Assembly (NCBI GenBank): GCA_041603235.1
Contig: JBFIES010000003.1
Location: 186,001 to 250,000 of the forward strand
Direction of reading: 5' to 3'
Length of the DNA: 64,000 nucleotides
From: Panacagrimonas sp041603235
GTDB lineage: Bacteria > Pseudomonadota > Gammaproteobacteria > Nevskiales > Nevskiaceae
How positions within the stretch are numbered: the stretch's first letter is position 1; each line of letters begins with the position of its first letter. Shown piece after piece: positions 25,304 to 33,243 of this stretch. The translations under genes were made by a program, and so were the position numbers. The notes under the pieces are model-generated. The model saw nothing but the letters and a program-made list of their open reading frames with translations, made no database searches and was not told the origin of the DNA.

Positions 25304-26248
25304 TTAAGGCGCATTCAATGTCTGGCGGAAGCGCAGATAGTCTTCAGCCGACAGCTCTGGCGCCTCCATCATGGGCAGATGCCCAATATCTTTCATTATC
25401 GTCTTGCTGGCATTGGGCAGGATGCCTGCGAGCACATCGGCGCCACCGACATGCAGCAGCCGGTCCGAATCTCCCCAGAGAATATGCGTCGGAATGGGTA
25501 GATCCGAAATGAGGGGCTCCAGTGTCAGGCCCTCATTGATGATGTCTTTGAATTGCTGATTTCGAAGCGGCTGCGCAGCGATAGCGCGGTCAGACAATAC
25601 CCCGATTACAGCCGCCGGCATGTAGGGCGGCTTTTCCATTGCGAAGTGAATGAGCGCGTCAAATTCTTCTGGTGTTTCTGCAATCAGCGGATTGCGTCCA
25701 TCCGAGGCTTCGAGCAGGTGTCCAAGCTCACTGGTCGGAGCGCTGCCAACTCCAGCCGGCGCCAGCAGCCACAGGCTGCCCACCTCATTGGGGTATGCCG
25801 CAGCGTAGGCGGCAGAAATGGCGCCACCCATGGAATTTCCGCCGATATGGACATGGGTCAGGCTCAGTGCAGTGACAAATGCGCGGACTCGTTCCACCTG
25901 TGAAGCAATGGTGTAGGGCACGTCAGTCGGGCCATCGCTTTCGCCGTAGCCGGGCAGGTCCGGTGCAATGACCCGGTAGTGCTTGTGCAGACTTCTCGAA
26001 ACACGCGTCCAGTTGTCCTTGTCTGCACCGAATCCATGAAGCAGCAACAGCGGAGCGCCGGTTCCTTCGCTGTCCAGATACTGCACGGTAAAGCCGGGAA
26101 TCTCGACTTCATGTTTTTTCAGGCCAGCGGCTCGGCGTTCGGCGCTGATGGCGAGATCGACGAATGTTCCCGGTGCAACGACGTACAGCAGGGCCGCACC
26201 CAACAGTGCAAGAACGGCAACGATCAGTAGAGATTTAAGAATGCTCAT
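25304..26248 (-). CDS. Alpha/beta hydrolase with N-terminal membrane anchor
   Basis: The 314-residue protein starts with a hydrophobic segment (LLIVAVLALLGAALLYVVAPG), so it is anchored to or exported across the inner membrane. The hydrolase fold has LLLLHGFGADKDNW (HG oxyanion region), nucleophile elbow GGNSMGGAISAAYA with Ser, Asp in LWGDSDRLLHVGG and His in DIGHLPMMEAPE, so the triad is complete. The overall look is that of the BioH/MhpC-like esterase group. The stop of the downstream SRPBCC gene order suggests a two-gene operon: the SRPBCC gene upstream overlaps this start by 4 bases (ATGA). Substrate unknown, perhaps a lipid ester. Confidence 0.88.
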   Translation of the reverse strand: MSILKSLLIVAVLALLGAALLYVVAPGTFVDLAISAERRAAGLKKHEVEIPGFTVQYLDSEGTGAPLLLLHGFGADKDNWTRVSRSLHKHYRVIAPDLPGYGESDGPTDVPYTIASQVERVRAFVTALSLTHVHIGGNSMGGAISAAYAAAYPNEVGSLWLLAPAGVGSAPTSELGHLLEASDGRNPLIAETPEEFDALIHFAMEKPPYMPAAVIGVLSDRAIAAQPLRNQQFKDIINEGLTLEPLISDLPIPTHILWGDSDRLLHVGGADVLAGILPNASKTIMKDIGHLPMMEAPELSAEDYLRFRQTLNAP

Positions 26249-26706
26249 GCGGAAGTGTGAGGTGTGGGCGTGTGGGCGCTGATGTCTTCAATGGCTTTGT
26301 GGATGCCGCGTCGCCAGTACCGGCAAAGGGACGTGGCGAGCAGGGCGCCAGCAAATGGCAGGCGGGAATCAAACTCAATCAGGTATTCGAGTTGGGTGCC
26401 ACCAGAATCGGCTTCTAGTTTGATGCGCCCCACATGGTTATGAATGGGCCAGCCTTGTGTGACGCGATACTCAATCAAGCTTGGAGGCTCGAAGCGGGTA
26501 ATGGTTTCCACGATGCTCATCAAGGGCAGGCGGATTTCCCGGGCAGAGCCAATGCCGTTGACGTGATGACCTTCCGGCGCGTCCTGAATTCGGCGGGTTC
26601 GGCCGGGAAACAGTTTGCCTACGTTCTCGTGTTCCGCGAGCCAGGCAAAAACAGCCTCTGGCGGGGCCGCGAAAAACTGTTCGAACCTGACGACGTGCTC
26701 GGCCAT
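26245..26706 (-). CDS. SRPBCC family protein
   Basis: The 153-residue START/Bet v 1-like protein begins with EQFFAAPPEAVFAWLAEHENVGKLFPGRTRR, the pattern of polyketide cyclase/dehydrase-type ligand-binding domains, followed by EYRVTQGWPIHNHVGRIKLE and an aromatic-rich C-terminus. No signal peptide. It overlaps the hydrolase start by 4 bases, so it is translationally coupled. Such proteins bind hydrophobic ligands; here it may present or hold a lipid substrate for the hydrolase, which is inference from the coupling only. Confidence 0.8.
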   Translation of the reverse strand: MAEHVVRFEQFFAAPPEAVFAWLAEHENVGKLFPGRTRRIQDAPEGHHVNGIGSAREIRLPLMSIVETITRFEPPSLIEYRVTQGWPIHNHVGRIKLEADSGGTQLEYLIEFDSRLPFAGALLATSLCRYWRRGIHKAIEDISAHTPTPHTSA

Positions 26707-26719
26707 GTTTCAGCAGCGC

Positions 26720-27313
26720 TCAGCTATGTGGATTCTTGGCAGCATCGGATTCCTGGCGTCGGTGCCTGCGCGGCTTGTAATGCAGGTCCAGCGAGTGAAT
26801 CTGCTGCTGACCTGCCGCGCGATCCTCGAAGAAATATTCGAGGCTATGAAAAATGGTCGGAAAGGCAATGTCCTTCCAGGGAATTTCTTCTTCGCTCATC
26901 AGGCAGGTTTCGCTGCTTTCGGGCGTCGGACCGTGATGCTCCGACAACATCTTCGCGCGGTGTACGAGATAGACCTGCGAGACGTAGGGCACGTTGATGA
27001 CGGCCAGCAGTTCGCCCACTTCAACTTCCGCTAGGGATTCCTCGCGAGCTTCGCGAGCGGCGCCCTGTGCACTGGTTTCACCTAGCTCCAGAAACCCGGC
27101 CGGGAACGTCCATAGCCCGAGTCGCGGCTCGATGTTGCGCTTGCACATCAGGATGCGGCCATCTTCCCACTCTGGAATACAGCCCACGATCATGCGCGGG
27201 TTGAAGTACTGGATGTGGCCGCAAGCCGGGCAGATGTGCCGGGGCAGGTTGTCGCCATCGGGCACTCGATGCTCTACGGGTTTGCCGCAGGCGTTGCAGA
27301 AATTGACGTCCAT
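26720..27313 (-). CDS. Nudix hydrolase with N-terminal zinc ribbon
   Basis: The 197-residue protein has an N-terminal zinc ribbon, CNACGKPV then HICPACGHIQYFNPRM, and a Nudix box GFLELGETSAQGAAREAREES near residues 80-100, matching G-X5-E-X7-REUXEE. The zinc-ribbon plus Nudix layout is that of NudC-like or ADP-ribose/NADH pyrophosphatases, which hydrolyse nucleoside diphosphate derivatives. The Tyr/Pro signature of NADH pyrophosphatase (SQPWPFPxS) is not obvious. Start is the ATG at 27313, directly before the zinc ribbon; upstream frame lacks family sequence. Divergent from the methyltransferase at 27499. Confidence 0.87.
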   Translation of the reverse strand: MDVNFCNACGKPVEHRVPDGDNLPRHICPACGHIQYFNPRMIVGCIPEWEDGRILMCKRNIEPRLGLWTFPAGFLELGETSAQGAAREAREESLAEVEVGELLAVINVPYVSQVYLVHRAKMLSEHHGPTPESSETCLMSEEEIPWKDIAFPTIFHSLEYFFEDRAAGQQQIHSLDLHYKPRRHRRQESDAAKNPHS

Positions 27314-27498
27314 TTTTTCCGTTGATTGAGCGCGCTCGAAGCTTACGCGCATTGGCGATTGATGCCGTAATCATTACCCTGCAAGAGGCTGGCCTCAAGT
27401 CGCGGCGTGTACCCCGCAGGGAGAAACCACAGTTGACGGCCATATTTGGCCCGTCTGTGCAGTCCAGCGGCCGTGTTCACCAGAGGCAAACGAGAATC

Positions 27499-28116
27499 AT
27501 GGATCGGCCCTTTTCGCCCAGTAGCGAGCGTAATCGCGCTCCGATTGAGCAAATTCTCAAGCGTGCATTTGCGACGCGCCAGAATGTGCTCGAGATCGGC
27601 AGCGGTACCGGGCAGCATGCTTGTTACTTCTCGGAAGCCCTTCCGCATCTGCGCTGGCAGTGTTCGGATCGGGCAGAGAATCTGCCGGGGATCCGAAGCT
27701 GGCGGGCGCATGCACAGCGACCCAACATGCCCGAACCCATCGAATTGGACGTCAATCAGCCGATATGGCCAAGTTCCCGATTCGACGGCGTATTCACGGC
27801 CAATACCTTGCACATCATGGCTTGGGAGGAGGTGCAGCAGCTTTTCGCGCGATTGCCAGAAGTCCTGGCGCCACAGGCAAGCCTGGTCGTTTACGGACCG
27901 TTCAAGTTTGAGGGGGCGCACACCAGCGACAGTAATGCCGCCTTCGACGCCCGACTCAAGTCAGACGACCCTGTGCGTGGTATCCGGGATTTCGAAGCGG
28001 TCGAGGCTCTGGCGCAGGCTGCTGGATTCGAACTGCAGGATCACCACCACATGCCCGCCAATAATCGGTGTTTGGTCTGGACGCGTATGGCTGCGATGCC
28101 GAAAGTGCGCGCGTAG
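27499..28116 (+). CDS. DUF938-type SAM-dependent methyltransferase
   Basis: The 205-residue protein has the SAM-binding motif NVLEIGSGTGQHACYFSEALP and the rest of the DUF938 pattern: DRPFSPSSERNRAPI at the start, ANTLHIMAWEEVQQLF, VYGPFKFEGAHTSDSNAAFD and GIRDFEAVEALAQAAGF. This family is widespread in proteobacteria and conserved to human METTL26; its substrate is not established. The start ATG 27499 matches the family N-terminus. The stretch upstream (27322-27498) reads open but is not family sequence. It is convergent with tRNA-Leu. Confidence 0.88.
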   Translation: MDRPFSPSSERNRAPIEQILKRAFATRQNVLEIGSGTGQHACYFSEALPHLRWQCSDRAENLPGIRSWRAHAQRPNMPEPIELDVNQPIWPSSRFDGVFTANTLHIMAWEEVQQLFARLPEVLAPQASLVVYGPFKFEGAHTSDSNAAFDARLKSDDPVRGIRDFEAVEALAQAAGFELQDHHHMPANNRCLVWTRMAAMPKVRA

Positions 28117-28156
28117 CCATCAATATCGTCCAGATCAGCGATCTGCTGAAAATCTA

Positions 28157-28243
28157 TGGTGCCTAGGGAGAGACTCGAACTCTCACGATGTTTCCATCGG
28201 GGGATTTTGAATCCCCTGCGTCTACCGATTCCGCCACCCAGGC
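28157..28243 (-). tRNA. tRNA-Leu(CAA)
   Basis: On the minus strand an 87-nt class II tRNA runs from GCCTGGGTGGCGGAATCGG to TCTCCCTAGGCACCA with encoded CCA. The acceptor stem is GCCTGGG/CCTAGGC (one G-U pair). The anticodon loop TTCAAAA lies in the stem GGGGA/TCCCC and gives anticodon CAA. A long variable arm (CGATGGAAACATCG) is present, as expected for leucine. Confidence 0.96.
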
Positions 28244-28337
28244 CCGGCGTCGTGCCGTGCTCATGCTAGCCAACAAAACGAGGGCGCGGATTGTACCCTG
28301 CACGTGAGTTTTGCCAAGTCGTAAGCTTCATGAATGT

Positions 28338-28556
28338 TCAGCGACGCTTGTCGCGCCGGATTTGCCAAAGATCAAACAGCCATACGATCAAACCCGCCAG
28401 GAGCATGACGGCCGCCATTCTCTGGTTGTTCAGCGCTTGCAGGGCAACGCTGAGTGCAAAGACCGCGAGAACCCACCGCTGCATGGGCCAACGGTCGCTA
28501 AAGCGTCGCTTCTGCATACGGCGGTCTTCTGTCTTGTGCCTCGGGTCCTTGATCAT
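28338..28556 (-). CDS. Small two-helix membrane protein, unknown
   Basis: The 72-residue frame from ATG 28556 has a charged N-terminus (MIKDPRHKTEDRRMQKRRF) and two hydrophobic segments, QRWVLAVFALSVALQALNNQ and AAVMLLAGLIVWLFDLWQI, ending in a basic RRDKRR. This charge layout is what is seen in small inner-membrane proteins with both ends in the cytoplasm. A TTG six bases upstream is an alternative start; no strong ribosome site is visible. It lies between tRNA-Leu and queA on the opposite strand to queA. I do not recognise a family. Confidence 0.5.
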   Translation of the reverse strand: MIKDPRHKTEDRRMQKRRFSDRWPMQRWVLAVFALSVALQALNNQRMAAVMLLAGLIVWLFDLWQIRRDKRR

Positions 28557-28687
28557 TTCCAATGCCTAAAACTGACGCAAGAGTCATATCGTAATGCATA
28601 AACGAACCATGGGCCGATTAAGTTCCCGAATCCGAATCAACACCCGGTGATGACGCAGCGCCGGCGTTCGGGAACAATGCGCGCCGG

Positions 28688-29734
28688 ATGAAAATTGACG
28701 ATTTCGACTACTCGCTGCCAAAAGAGCTTATTGCGCAGCAACCTGCTGCCAAACGATCGCAGAGTCGCCTGCTTCACCTAGGCAAAGATGTCGGGGATCG
28801 CAGTGTTTCCGATCTGCCTGATCTGCTGAGGCCAGGTGATCTGCTCGTGTTCAATGACACGCAGGTCGTCAAAGCGCGCCTGTTCGGGGCCAAGCCCACG
28901 GGCGGAAAGATTGAGATTCTGGTTGAGCGCGTGCTCAGCGAAACAGAAGCGCTGGTGCAGCTCGGCGTCTCCAAGAAGCCGCTGGCGGGCAGCACGATCT
29001 CCATCCACGGGGAGGCTGCGCCGGTGAAGGTTCTCGGCCGATCGGGGGAGTTTTTTCACCTATGTCTGGCCGAGACCGGAAACTGGCTCGATCTGATGGC
29101 GCGGGCGGGGCAACTGCCACTTCCCCCTTATATTCGCCATACGCCACAAGCCGAGGACGCTGATCGCTACCAGACCGTGTTTGCCAGAGCGCCTGGCGCG
29201 GTGGCGGCACCGACAGCGGGCCTGCATTTTGATCAGGCTCTGCTTGCTCGTCTGGACGCCGCCGGCATACAGCGGGCGACTCTGACCTTGCATGTGGGGG
29301 CGGGGACCTTCCAGCCGGTGCGGGTGGAAAATATCGAGTCCCACCAGATGCATGCGGAGCGTTATTCCATTAGTGAGGAGCTTGCGCAGCGCTTCGCAGA
29401 GACTCGACGGCGAGGCGGGCGCATCGTCGCGGTGGGCACGACCAGCGTTCGAGCCCTGGAATCGGCTGTGCAGGCTGACGGCCAACTACGCACCGGAGAC
29501 GGCGAGACGCGCATCTTCATTACGCCGGGCGTTGCTTTTCGTGCGGTGGACCTGCTGATGACCAATTTCCATCTGCCACAGAGCACCCTGATGATGCTGG
29601 TCTGTGCTTTTGGCGGACATGAGCGCGTGATGGCGGCTTATGCTCATGCGGTGGCTCAGCGCTACCGATTCTTCAGTTACGGCGATGCCATGCTGATTGA
29701 GCCCCTTGGCGGTTCGACTGCAGCACTAGCCTGA
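28688..29734 (+). CDS. queA: tRNA preQ1(34) S-adenosylmethionine ribosyltransferase-isomerase
   Basis: QueA transfers the ribosyl part of SAM to preQ1 at the wobble position of tRNA, giving epoxyqueuosine. The 348-residue protein matches the family from end to end: MKIDDFDYSLPKELIAQ-P, LLVFNDTQVVKARLFG, GRSGEFFHLCL, GQLPLPPYIRH, APTAGLHFDQALL, TLHVGAGTFQPVRVE, VGTTSVRALESA and TNFHLPQSTLMMLVCAFGG. No tgt gene follows; guaA does, 60 bp downstream, so the usual queA-tgt pairing is broken here. Confidence 0.97.
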   Translation: MKIDDFDYSLPKELIAQQPAAKRSQSRLLHLGKDVGDRSVSDLPDLLRPGDLLVFNDTQVVKARLFGAKPTGGKIEILVERVLSETEALVQLGVSKKPLAGSTISIHGEAAPVKVLGRSGEFFHLCLAETGNWLDLMARAGQLPLPPYIRHTPQAEDADRYQTVFARAPGAVAAPTAGLHFDQALLARLDAAGIQRATLTLHVGAGTFQPVRVENIESHQMHAERYSISEELAQRFAETRRRGGRIVAVGTTSVRALESAVQADGQLRTGDGETRIFITPGVAFRAVDLLMTNFHLPQSTLMMLVCAFGGHERVMAAYAHAVAQRYRFFSYGDAMLIEPLGGSTAALA

Positions 29735-29794
29735 GCAGAAACCCTGCTTTAATCCAGAAACTTGCCTGCGCGATTTGCGCATAGATTCCTTAAA

Positions 29795-31396
29795 ATGACC
29801 GACGCCCATCAGACAGCCAGCGCCGTGAATATTCACGCCGATCGAATTCTCGTAGTCGACTTTGGATCTCAGTACACCCAGCTGATCGCGCGCCGCGTGC
29901 GTGAATTGGGCGTGTATTGCGAGCAGTTTCCCTGGGATGCCGATCCGGCAGACATCGCCGAGTTTGCCCCTCGCGGTGTGATCTTGTCAGGCGGTCCCGA
30001 GTCCACGCTGGATGCCAATGCGCCTCGGGTGGCCGAGGCCATCTGGAATTTGAAAGTCCCCGTCCTGGGCATCTGCTATGGCATGCAGGCCATGGCTGCG
30101 CACTTCGGGGGCAAGGTTGAGGCGGCCGACAACAAGGAGTTCGGCTACGCCGAGATTCGGGCGCGAAATCACTCGACGTTGCTGATCAATATCGAAGATC
30201 GGGTCAACAGCGAAGGTCACGGGCTGCTCGATGTCTGGATGAGCCACGGCGACCGTGTGATCGAGCTGCCGGAAGGCTTCAAGGTCATTGCTTCGACCGA
30301 AGACGTGCCGGTGGCAGGCATTGGCAGCGAAGAGCGCCACTACTACGGGCTGCAGTTTCATCCGGAAGTGACCCACACCACACAGGGCAAGCGCATCTAC
30401 GAGCGTTTTGTCCATGAAATCTGCGGTTGTGGGCATGCCTGGACGCCGGACAACATCATCGAAGACGCCGCCGAGCGAGTTCGTTCGCAAGTCGGTCAGG
30501 ATCATGTGTTGCTGGGATTGTCCGGTGGTGTGGACTCATCGGTGGTAGCGGCCTTGTTGCACCGCGCCATTGGCAAGCAGCTGACCTGCGTGTTTGTTGA
30601 TACGGGTCTGCTGCGTCTCAATGAAGGCGATCAGGTGATGCAGGTTTTCGCACGGCATCTGGGCGTGCGGGTCATCCGGGTCAATGCCGAAGCGCGCTTT
30701 CTTGACGCGCTCAAGGGCGTGACCGACCCGGAGGCCAAGCGCAAGGTGATCGGGCGCTTGTTCGTCGAGGTGTTTGACGAGGAAGCTTCCAAGATCGACA
30801 ACGTGCGCTATCTGGCGCAGGGCACGATCTATCCAGACGTTATCGAGTCCGCCGGGTCGAAGAGCGGCAAGGCGCATGTCATCAAGAGTCACCATAACGT
30901 GGGTGGCCTGCCGGAAAAAATGAACCTCAAGCTGGTTGAGCCGCTGCGCGAACTCTTCAAGGATGAGGTTCGCGCCATTGGCGTCGAACTGGGGCTGCCC
31001 AGCGAGATGGTGCATCGTCATCCCTTCCCGGGACCAGGCCTGGGTGTGCGTATTCTGGGTGAGGTCACCAAGAGTTCGGCAGACATTCTTCGCAAAGCAG
31101 ACGATATTTTCATTACCGAACTACGCAAGGCCGGCTGGTATGAAAAGACCTCGCAGGCATTTGCTGTTTTCCTGCCGGTTAAGAGCGTTGGCGTCACCGG
31201 TGACGGACGCCGCTATGAGCCGGTGATCGCGCTGCGTGCCGTACAAACCATCGATTTCATGACCGCACGCAGTGCACATCTGCCATGGGAATTGCTGGAT
31301 ACCTGTTCGCGTCGCATCTGCAACGAAATTTCCGGCGTCTCCCGCGTGACCTATGACATCTCCTCCAAACCGCCGGCAACTATTGAGTGGGAGTAG
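29795..31396 (+). CDS. guaA: GMP synthase (glutamine-hydrolysing)
   Basis: The 533-residue enzyme converts XMP to GMP with ATP and glutamine. The N-terminal class I amidotransferase has FGSQYTQLIARRVRELG, the nucleophile elbow GICYGMQAMA with catalytic Cys, and QFHPEVTHT with His-Glu. The ATP pyrophosphatase domain has the P-loop GLSGGVDSSVVAALL, and the dimerisation domain ends in the family C-terminus DISSKPPATIEWE. The ATG at 29795 is chosen; a TTG at 29762 is not supported. About 10 extra residues precede the usual start at ILVVDFG. guaB is not adjacent. Confidence 0.98.
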   Translation: MTDAHQTASAVNIHADRILVVDFGSQYTQLIARRVRELGVYCEQFPWDADPADIAEFAPRGVILSGGPESTLDANAPRVAEAIWNLKVPVLGICYGMQAMAAHFGGKVEAADNKEFGYAEIRARNHSTLLINIEDRVNSEGHGLLDVWMSHGDRVIELPEGFKVIASTEDVPVAGIGSEERHYYGLQFHPEVTHTTQGKRIYERFVHEICGCGHAWTPDNIIEDAAERVRSQVGQDHVLLGLSGGVDSSVVAALLHRAIGKQLTCVFVDTGLLRLNEGDQVMQVFARHLGVRVIRVNAEARFLDALKGVTDPEAKRKVIGRLFVEVFDEEASKIDNVRYLAQGTIYPDVIESAGSKSGKAHVIKSHHNVGGLPEKMNLKLVEPLRELFKDEVRAIGVELGLPSEMVHRHPFPGPGLGVRILGEVTKSSADILRKADDIFITELRKAGWYEKTSQAFAVFLPVKSVGVTGDGRRYEPVIALRAVQTIDFMTARSAHLPWELLDTCSRRICNEISGVSRVTYDISSKPPATIEWE

Positions 31397-31599
31397 GGTA
31401 TTAGTACTGAGGGCTGTTGAGTTGAGCGCACCCACTGCATCTCTGCCGTGCAATTTGAGGCTGAGGGCGTTGATGTAAGGAATTTGATTGCGCGGAATTC
31501 TGAACGCGCTTTTCGAGCTGCACGGCTGGCCCGAGCGAGAACAGTCAAGTGACAGGACAACGCACTCCGAGTTGCGTACAAGCGAACCGATCAAATCTC

Positions 31600-31884
31600 A
31601 TGGATCTCAAAATTTTTATCGCCGTCTTCGGCACCGTCTTTCTAGCAGAGCTGGGCGACAAGACCCAGCTCGCAACCATGCTCTTTGCCGCAGACAAACC
31701 AGCCTCCAAGTGGACCGTATTTGCTGCTTCGGCCAGTGCATTGGTCGTAGCTGCCGGCATGGGCGTCCTTGCGGGGACTCTGATTGCCGACCACATCAAT
31801 CCAAAGATTCTGCAGATTGTGGCCGGCGTCGGGTTCTTGCTGATTGGTGCCTGGACGCTCAGAGCGGGATTGTCAGCAGGCTGA
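31600..31884 (+). CDS. GDT1/TMEM165-family membrane protein (half-size)
   Basis: The 94-residue protein has the UPF0016 signature E-L-G-D-K-T in VFLAELGDKTQLATMLFAAD and three hydrophobic segments (IFIAVFGTVFLAEL, WTVFAASASALVVAAGMGVLAG, ILQIVAGVGFLLIGAWTLRA). Full-length members carry two such repeats; half-size bacterial forms are thought to dimerise. Family members are Mn2+ or Ca2+ transporters (MneA, Gdt1). The ATG at 31600 is chosen because upstream codons are not membrane-like. tadA starts 4 bases after its stop. The 203 bp between guaA and this gene show no gene. Confidence 0.82.
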   Translation: MDLKIFIAVFGTVFLAELGDKTQLATMLFAADKPASKWTVFAASASALVVAAGMGVLAGTLIADHINPKILQIVAGVGFLLIGAWTLRAGLSAG

Positions 31885-31888
31885 GCAG

Positions 31889-32362
31889 ATGCAGGAAGCC
31901 GACGAGCAATGGATGCGGCATGCGCTGTCACTGGCGCAGCGTGCTGCCGACGAGGGCGAGGTGCCGGTCGGTGCCGTCCTGATACAAGACGGACAGCTCA
32001 TCGGGGAAGGTTGGAACCGGCCCATTGCCGAGCATGATCCCAGCGCACACGCAGAGATCAAGACATTGAGAGCGGCGGCAGCATCGATAGGAAACTATCG
32101 ACTGCCGGGTACAAGCCTGTACGTCACTCTGGAGCCTTGTGCGATGTGTGCTGGCGCGATCATCCACGCCCGGGTTCAGAGAGTGATATTCGGTGCGTGG
32201 GATGAGAAGGCGGGGGCCGTGCGCTCGGTGTATGACTTGATCTCCAACCCTCGACTGAATCATGCGCCGGAGTGGGTCGGCGGGGTGCTGGAATTACAAT
32301 GTGCGGAGCAATTGCGAAATTTTTTTCGCATGCGGCGCAAGAACAAGAAGGAAATTGAATGA
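31889..32362 (+). CDS. tadA: tRNA-specific adenosine deaminase TadA
   Basis: TadA deaminates A34 of tRNA-Arg(ACG) to inosine. The 157-residue protein has the deaminase zinc site HAEIKTLRAA with the catalytic Glu, and PCAMCAGAIIHARV as the PCxxC ligands. The substrate-binding regions GWNRPIAEHDPSAHAE and GAWDEKAGAVRSVYDL match the tRNA-specific family. The ATG at 31889 lies 4 bases after the GDT1-type gene stop; the longer reading from 31844 is out of the family. It overlaps the MaoC gene by 4 bases. Confidence 0.96.
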   Translation: MQEADEQWMRHALSLAQRAADEGEVPVGAVLIQDGQLIGEGWNRPIAEHDPSAHAEIKTLRAAAASIGNYRLPGTSLYVTLEPCAMCAGAIIHARVQRVIFGAWDEKAGAVRSVYDLISNPRLNHAPEWVGGVLELQCAEQLRNFFRMRRKNKKEIE

Positions 32363-32805
32363 CGTTCAGATATTTTGAAGACTTCGAGATCGGTGAAGTC
32401 ATTGAGCTGGGAAGTTGCACCGTGAGCGAGTCAGAGGTTCTCGAGTTTGCAAACAAGTTTGATCCGCAGTCTTTTCATGTGGACAAAGAGGCTGCAGAGA
32501 AATCCATTTTTGGCGGCCTGATCGCAAGCGGCTGGCATACCTGCAGCCTGATGATGCGGTTAATGGTGGATGGCCTGCTCAAGCAAACTGCAAGCCTGGG
32601 ATCGCCCGGCATTGATGAAATTCGCTGGCTGCTTCCCGTTCGACCTGGCGATGAACTGCATGCGCGCTACAAGGTGCTCGAGCTGATTCCTTCAAAAAGC
32701 AAGCCTGATCGCGGCGTGGTCAGCTGCGAATGCGAGATGACCAACCAGAATGGTGATCGGGTCGTGTTCATGCGCAGCAAGGGCATGTTCGGTCGCAAAC
32801 CCTGA
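32359..32805 (+). CDS. MaoC family dehydratase
   Basis: The 148-residue hot-dog protein has the MaoC/(R)-specific enoyl-CoA hydratase pattern: YFEDFEIGEVIELGSCTVSE, then FANKFDPQSFHVDKEAAEKS with the catalytic Asp-x(4)-His, and GLIASGWHTCSLMMRLMV. These enzymes hydrate 2-enoyl-CoA to (R)-3-hydroxyacyl-CoA. It is translationally coupled to tadA (ATGA overlap), which is probably incidental. The tRNA-Val gene follows 70 bp on. Confidence 0.92.
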   Translation: MTFRYFEDFEIGEVIELGSCTVSESEVLEFANKFDPQSFHVDKEAAEKSIFGGLIASGWHTCSLMMRLMVDGLLKQTASLGSPGIDEIRWLLPVRPGDELHARYKVLELIPSKSKPDRGVVSCECEMTNQNGDRVVFMRSKGMFGRKP

Positions 32806-32875
32806 TGTGATCGGATCGCCGAATTGACGGAACATGGGTGGCATCACTAAGATTCGCGCCCGATTCGTCGGATAT

Positions 32876-32950
32876 GGATGGTTAGCTCAGCGGTAGAGCA
32901 TCGCCTTCACACGGCGGGGGTCACAGGTTCAATCCCTGTACCATCCACCA
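32876..32950 (+). tRNA. tRNA-Val(CAC), integration target
   Basis: The 75-nt cloverleaf runs from GGATGGTTAGCTCAGCGG to CCCTGTACCATCCACCA with encoded CCA. The acceptor stem is GGATGGT/ACCATCC, the anticodon stem CGCC-/-GGCG and the loop CTTCACACG gives anticodon CAC. The part from 32900 to the end is repeated exactly at 43703-43753, so the 3' half of this gene was rebuilt by an integrating element. The gene is still complete and should be functional. Confidence 0.96.
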
Positions 32951-32960
32951 ATATAAACAA
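32900..32960 (+). repeat. attL, direct repeat at the left end of the element
   Basis: This 61-bp segment, from the anticodon arm of tRNA-Val through its 3' end and 10 bp beyond, is identical to 43703-43763. The match continues with two differences for about 29 more bases through the tRNA terminator. The core crossover is presumably in the anticodon arm, as for many tyrosine integrases. Confidence 0.93.
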
Positions 32961-32961
32961 A

Positions 32962-32989
32962 GAGTTGAGCGTTGCTCAGCTCCTTTTTT
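32962..32989 (+). terminator. Rho-independent terminator of tRNA-Val (element-borne copy)
   Basis: The stem GAGTTGAGC/GCTCAGCTC (9 bp with one G-T pair, loop GTT) is followed by C and six T. The host copy at 43764-43792 has a 10-bp stem. It terminates the tRNA transcript at the left end of the element. Confidence 0.85.
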
Positions 32990-32996
32990 ATTTCCC

Positions 32997-33055
32997 GTAC
33001 GGCACATGTACGGCAATCGATTTTGGTTTCGAGCGAGTATTCCAAGCGTACGGCA
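32997..33055 (+). promoter_or_regulatory. Candidate integrase arm-type sites, left end
   Basis: The octamer GTACGGCA occurs three times in the same orientation: 32997-33004, 33008-33015 and 33048-33055. The first two are 11 bp apart, one helical turn. The same octamer occurs twice at the other end of the element, again 11 bp apart. Position just inside attL fits arm-type binding sites for the tyrosine integrase. Confidence 0.6.
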
Positions 33056-33239
33056 CGCAGCACGTCACGCCGGAGTGCATATCAATTTCGAGCTTGTCCG
33101 TCAGGGCATGGCGTGGTGTTTTCGCAAATATCTAACGGATGACTCCTGCCTAGATATAGAAGCCGCTGCAAAAGCCTCAGGGCGCGGATTGTGGGTTGAT
33201 CCTGAGCCGGTTCCGCCTTGGGAGTTTCGGCGGAAATAG
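33006..33239 (+). pseudogene. C-terminal fragment of a staphylococcal-nuclease-type protein
   Basis: The plus-strand frame to the TAG at 33239 contains about 50 residues that match the end of thermonuclease/SNase domains: VHINFELVRQGMAWCFRKYL, then AAKASGRGLWVDPEPVPPWEFRR. The N-terminal two thirds of the domain, including the catalytic Arg/Asp/Glu region, are missing. The codons before about 33080 are not family-like and overlap the GTACGGCA repeats. It looks like a remnant left at the integration site. It is the only plus-strand coding trace inside the element. Confidence 0.7.
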
Positions 33240-33243
33240 CCCC

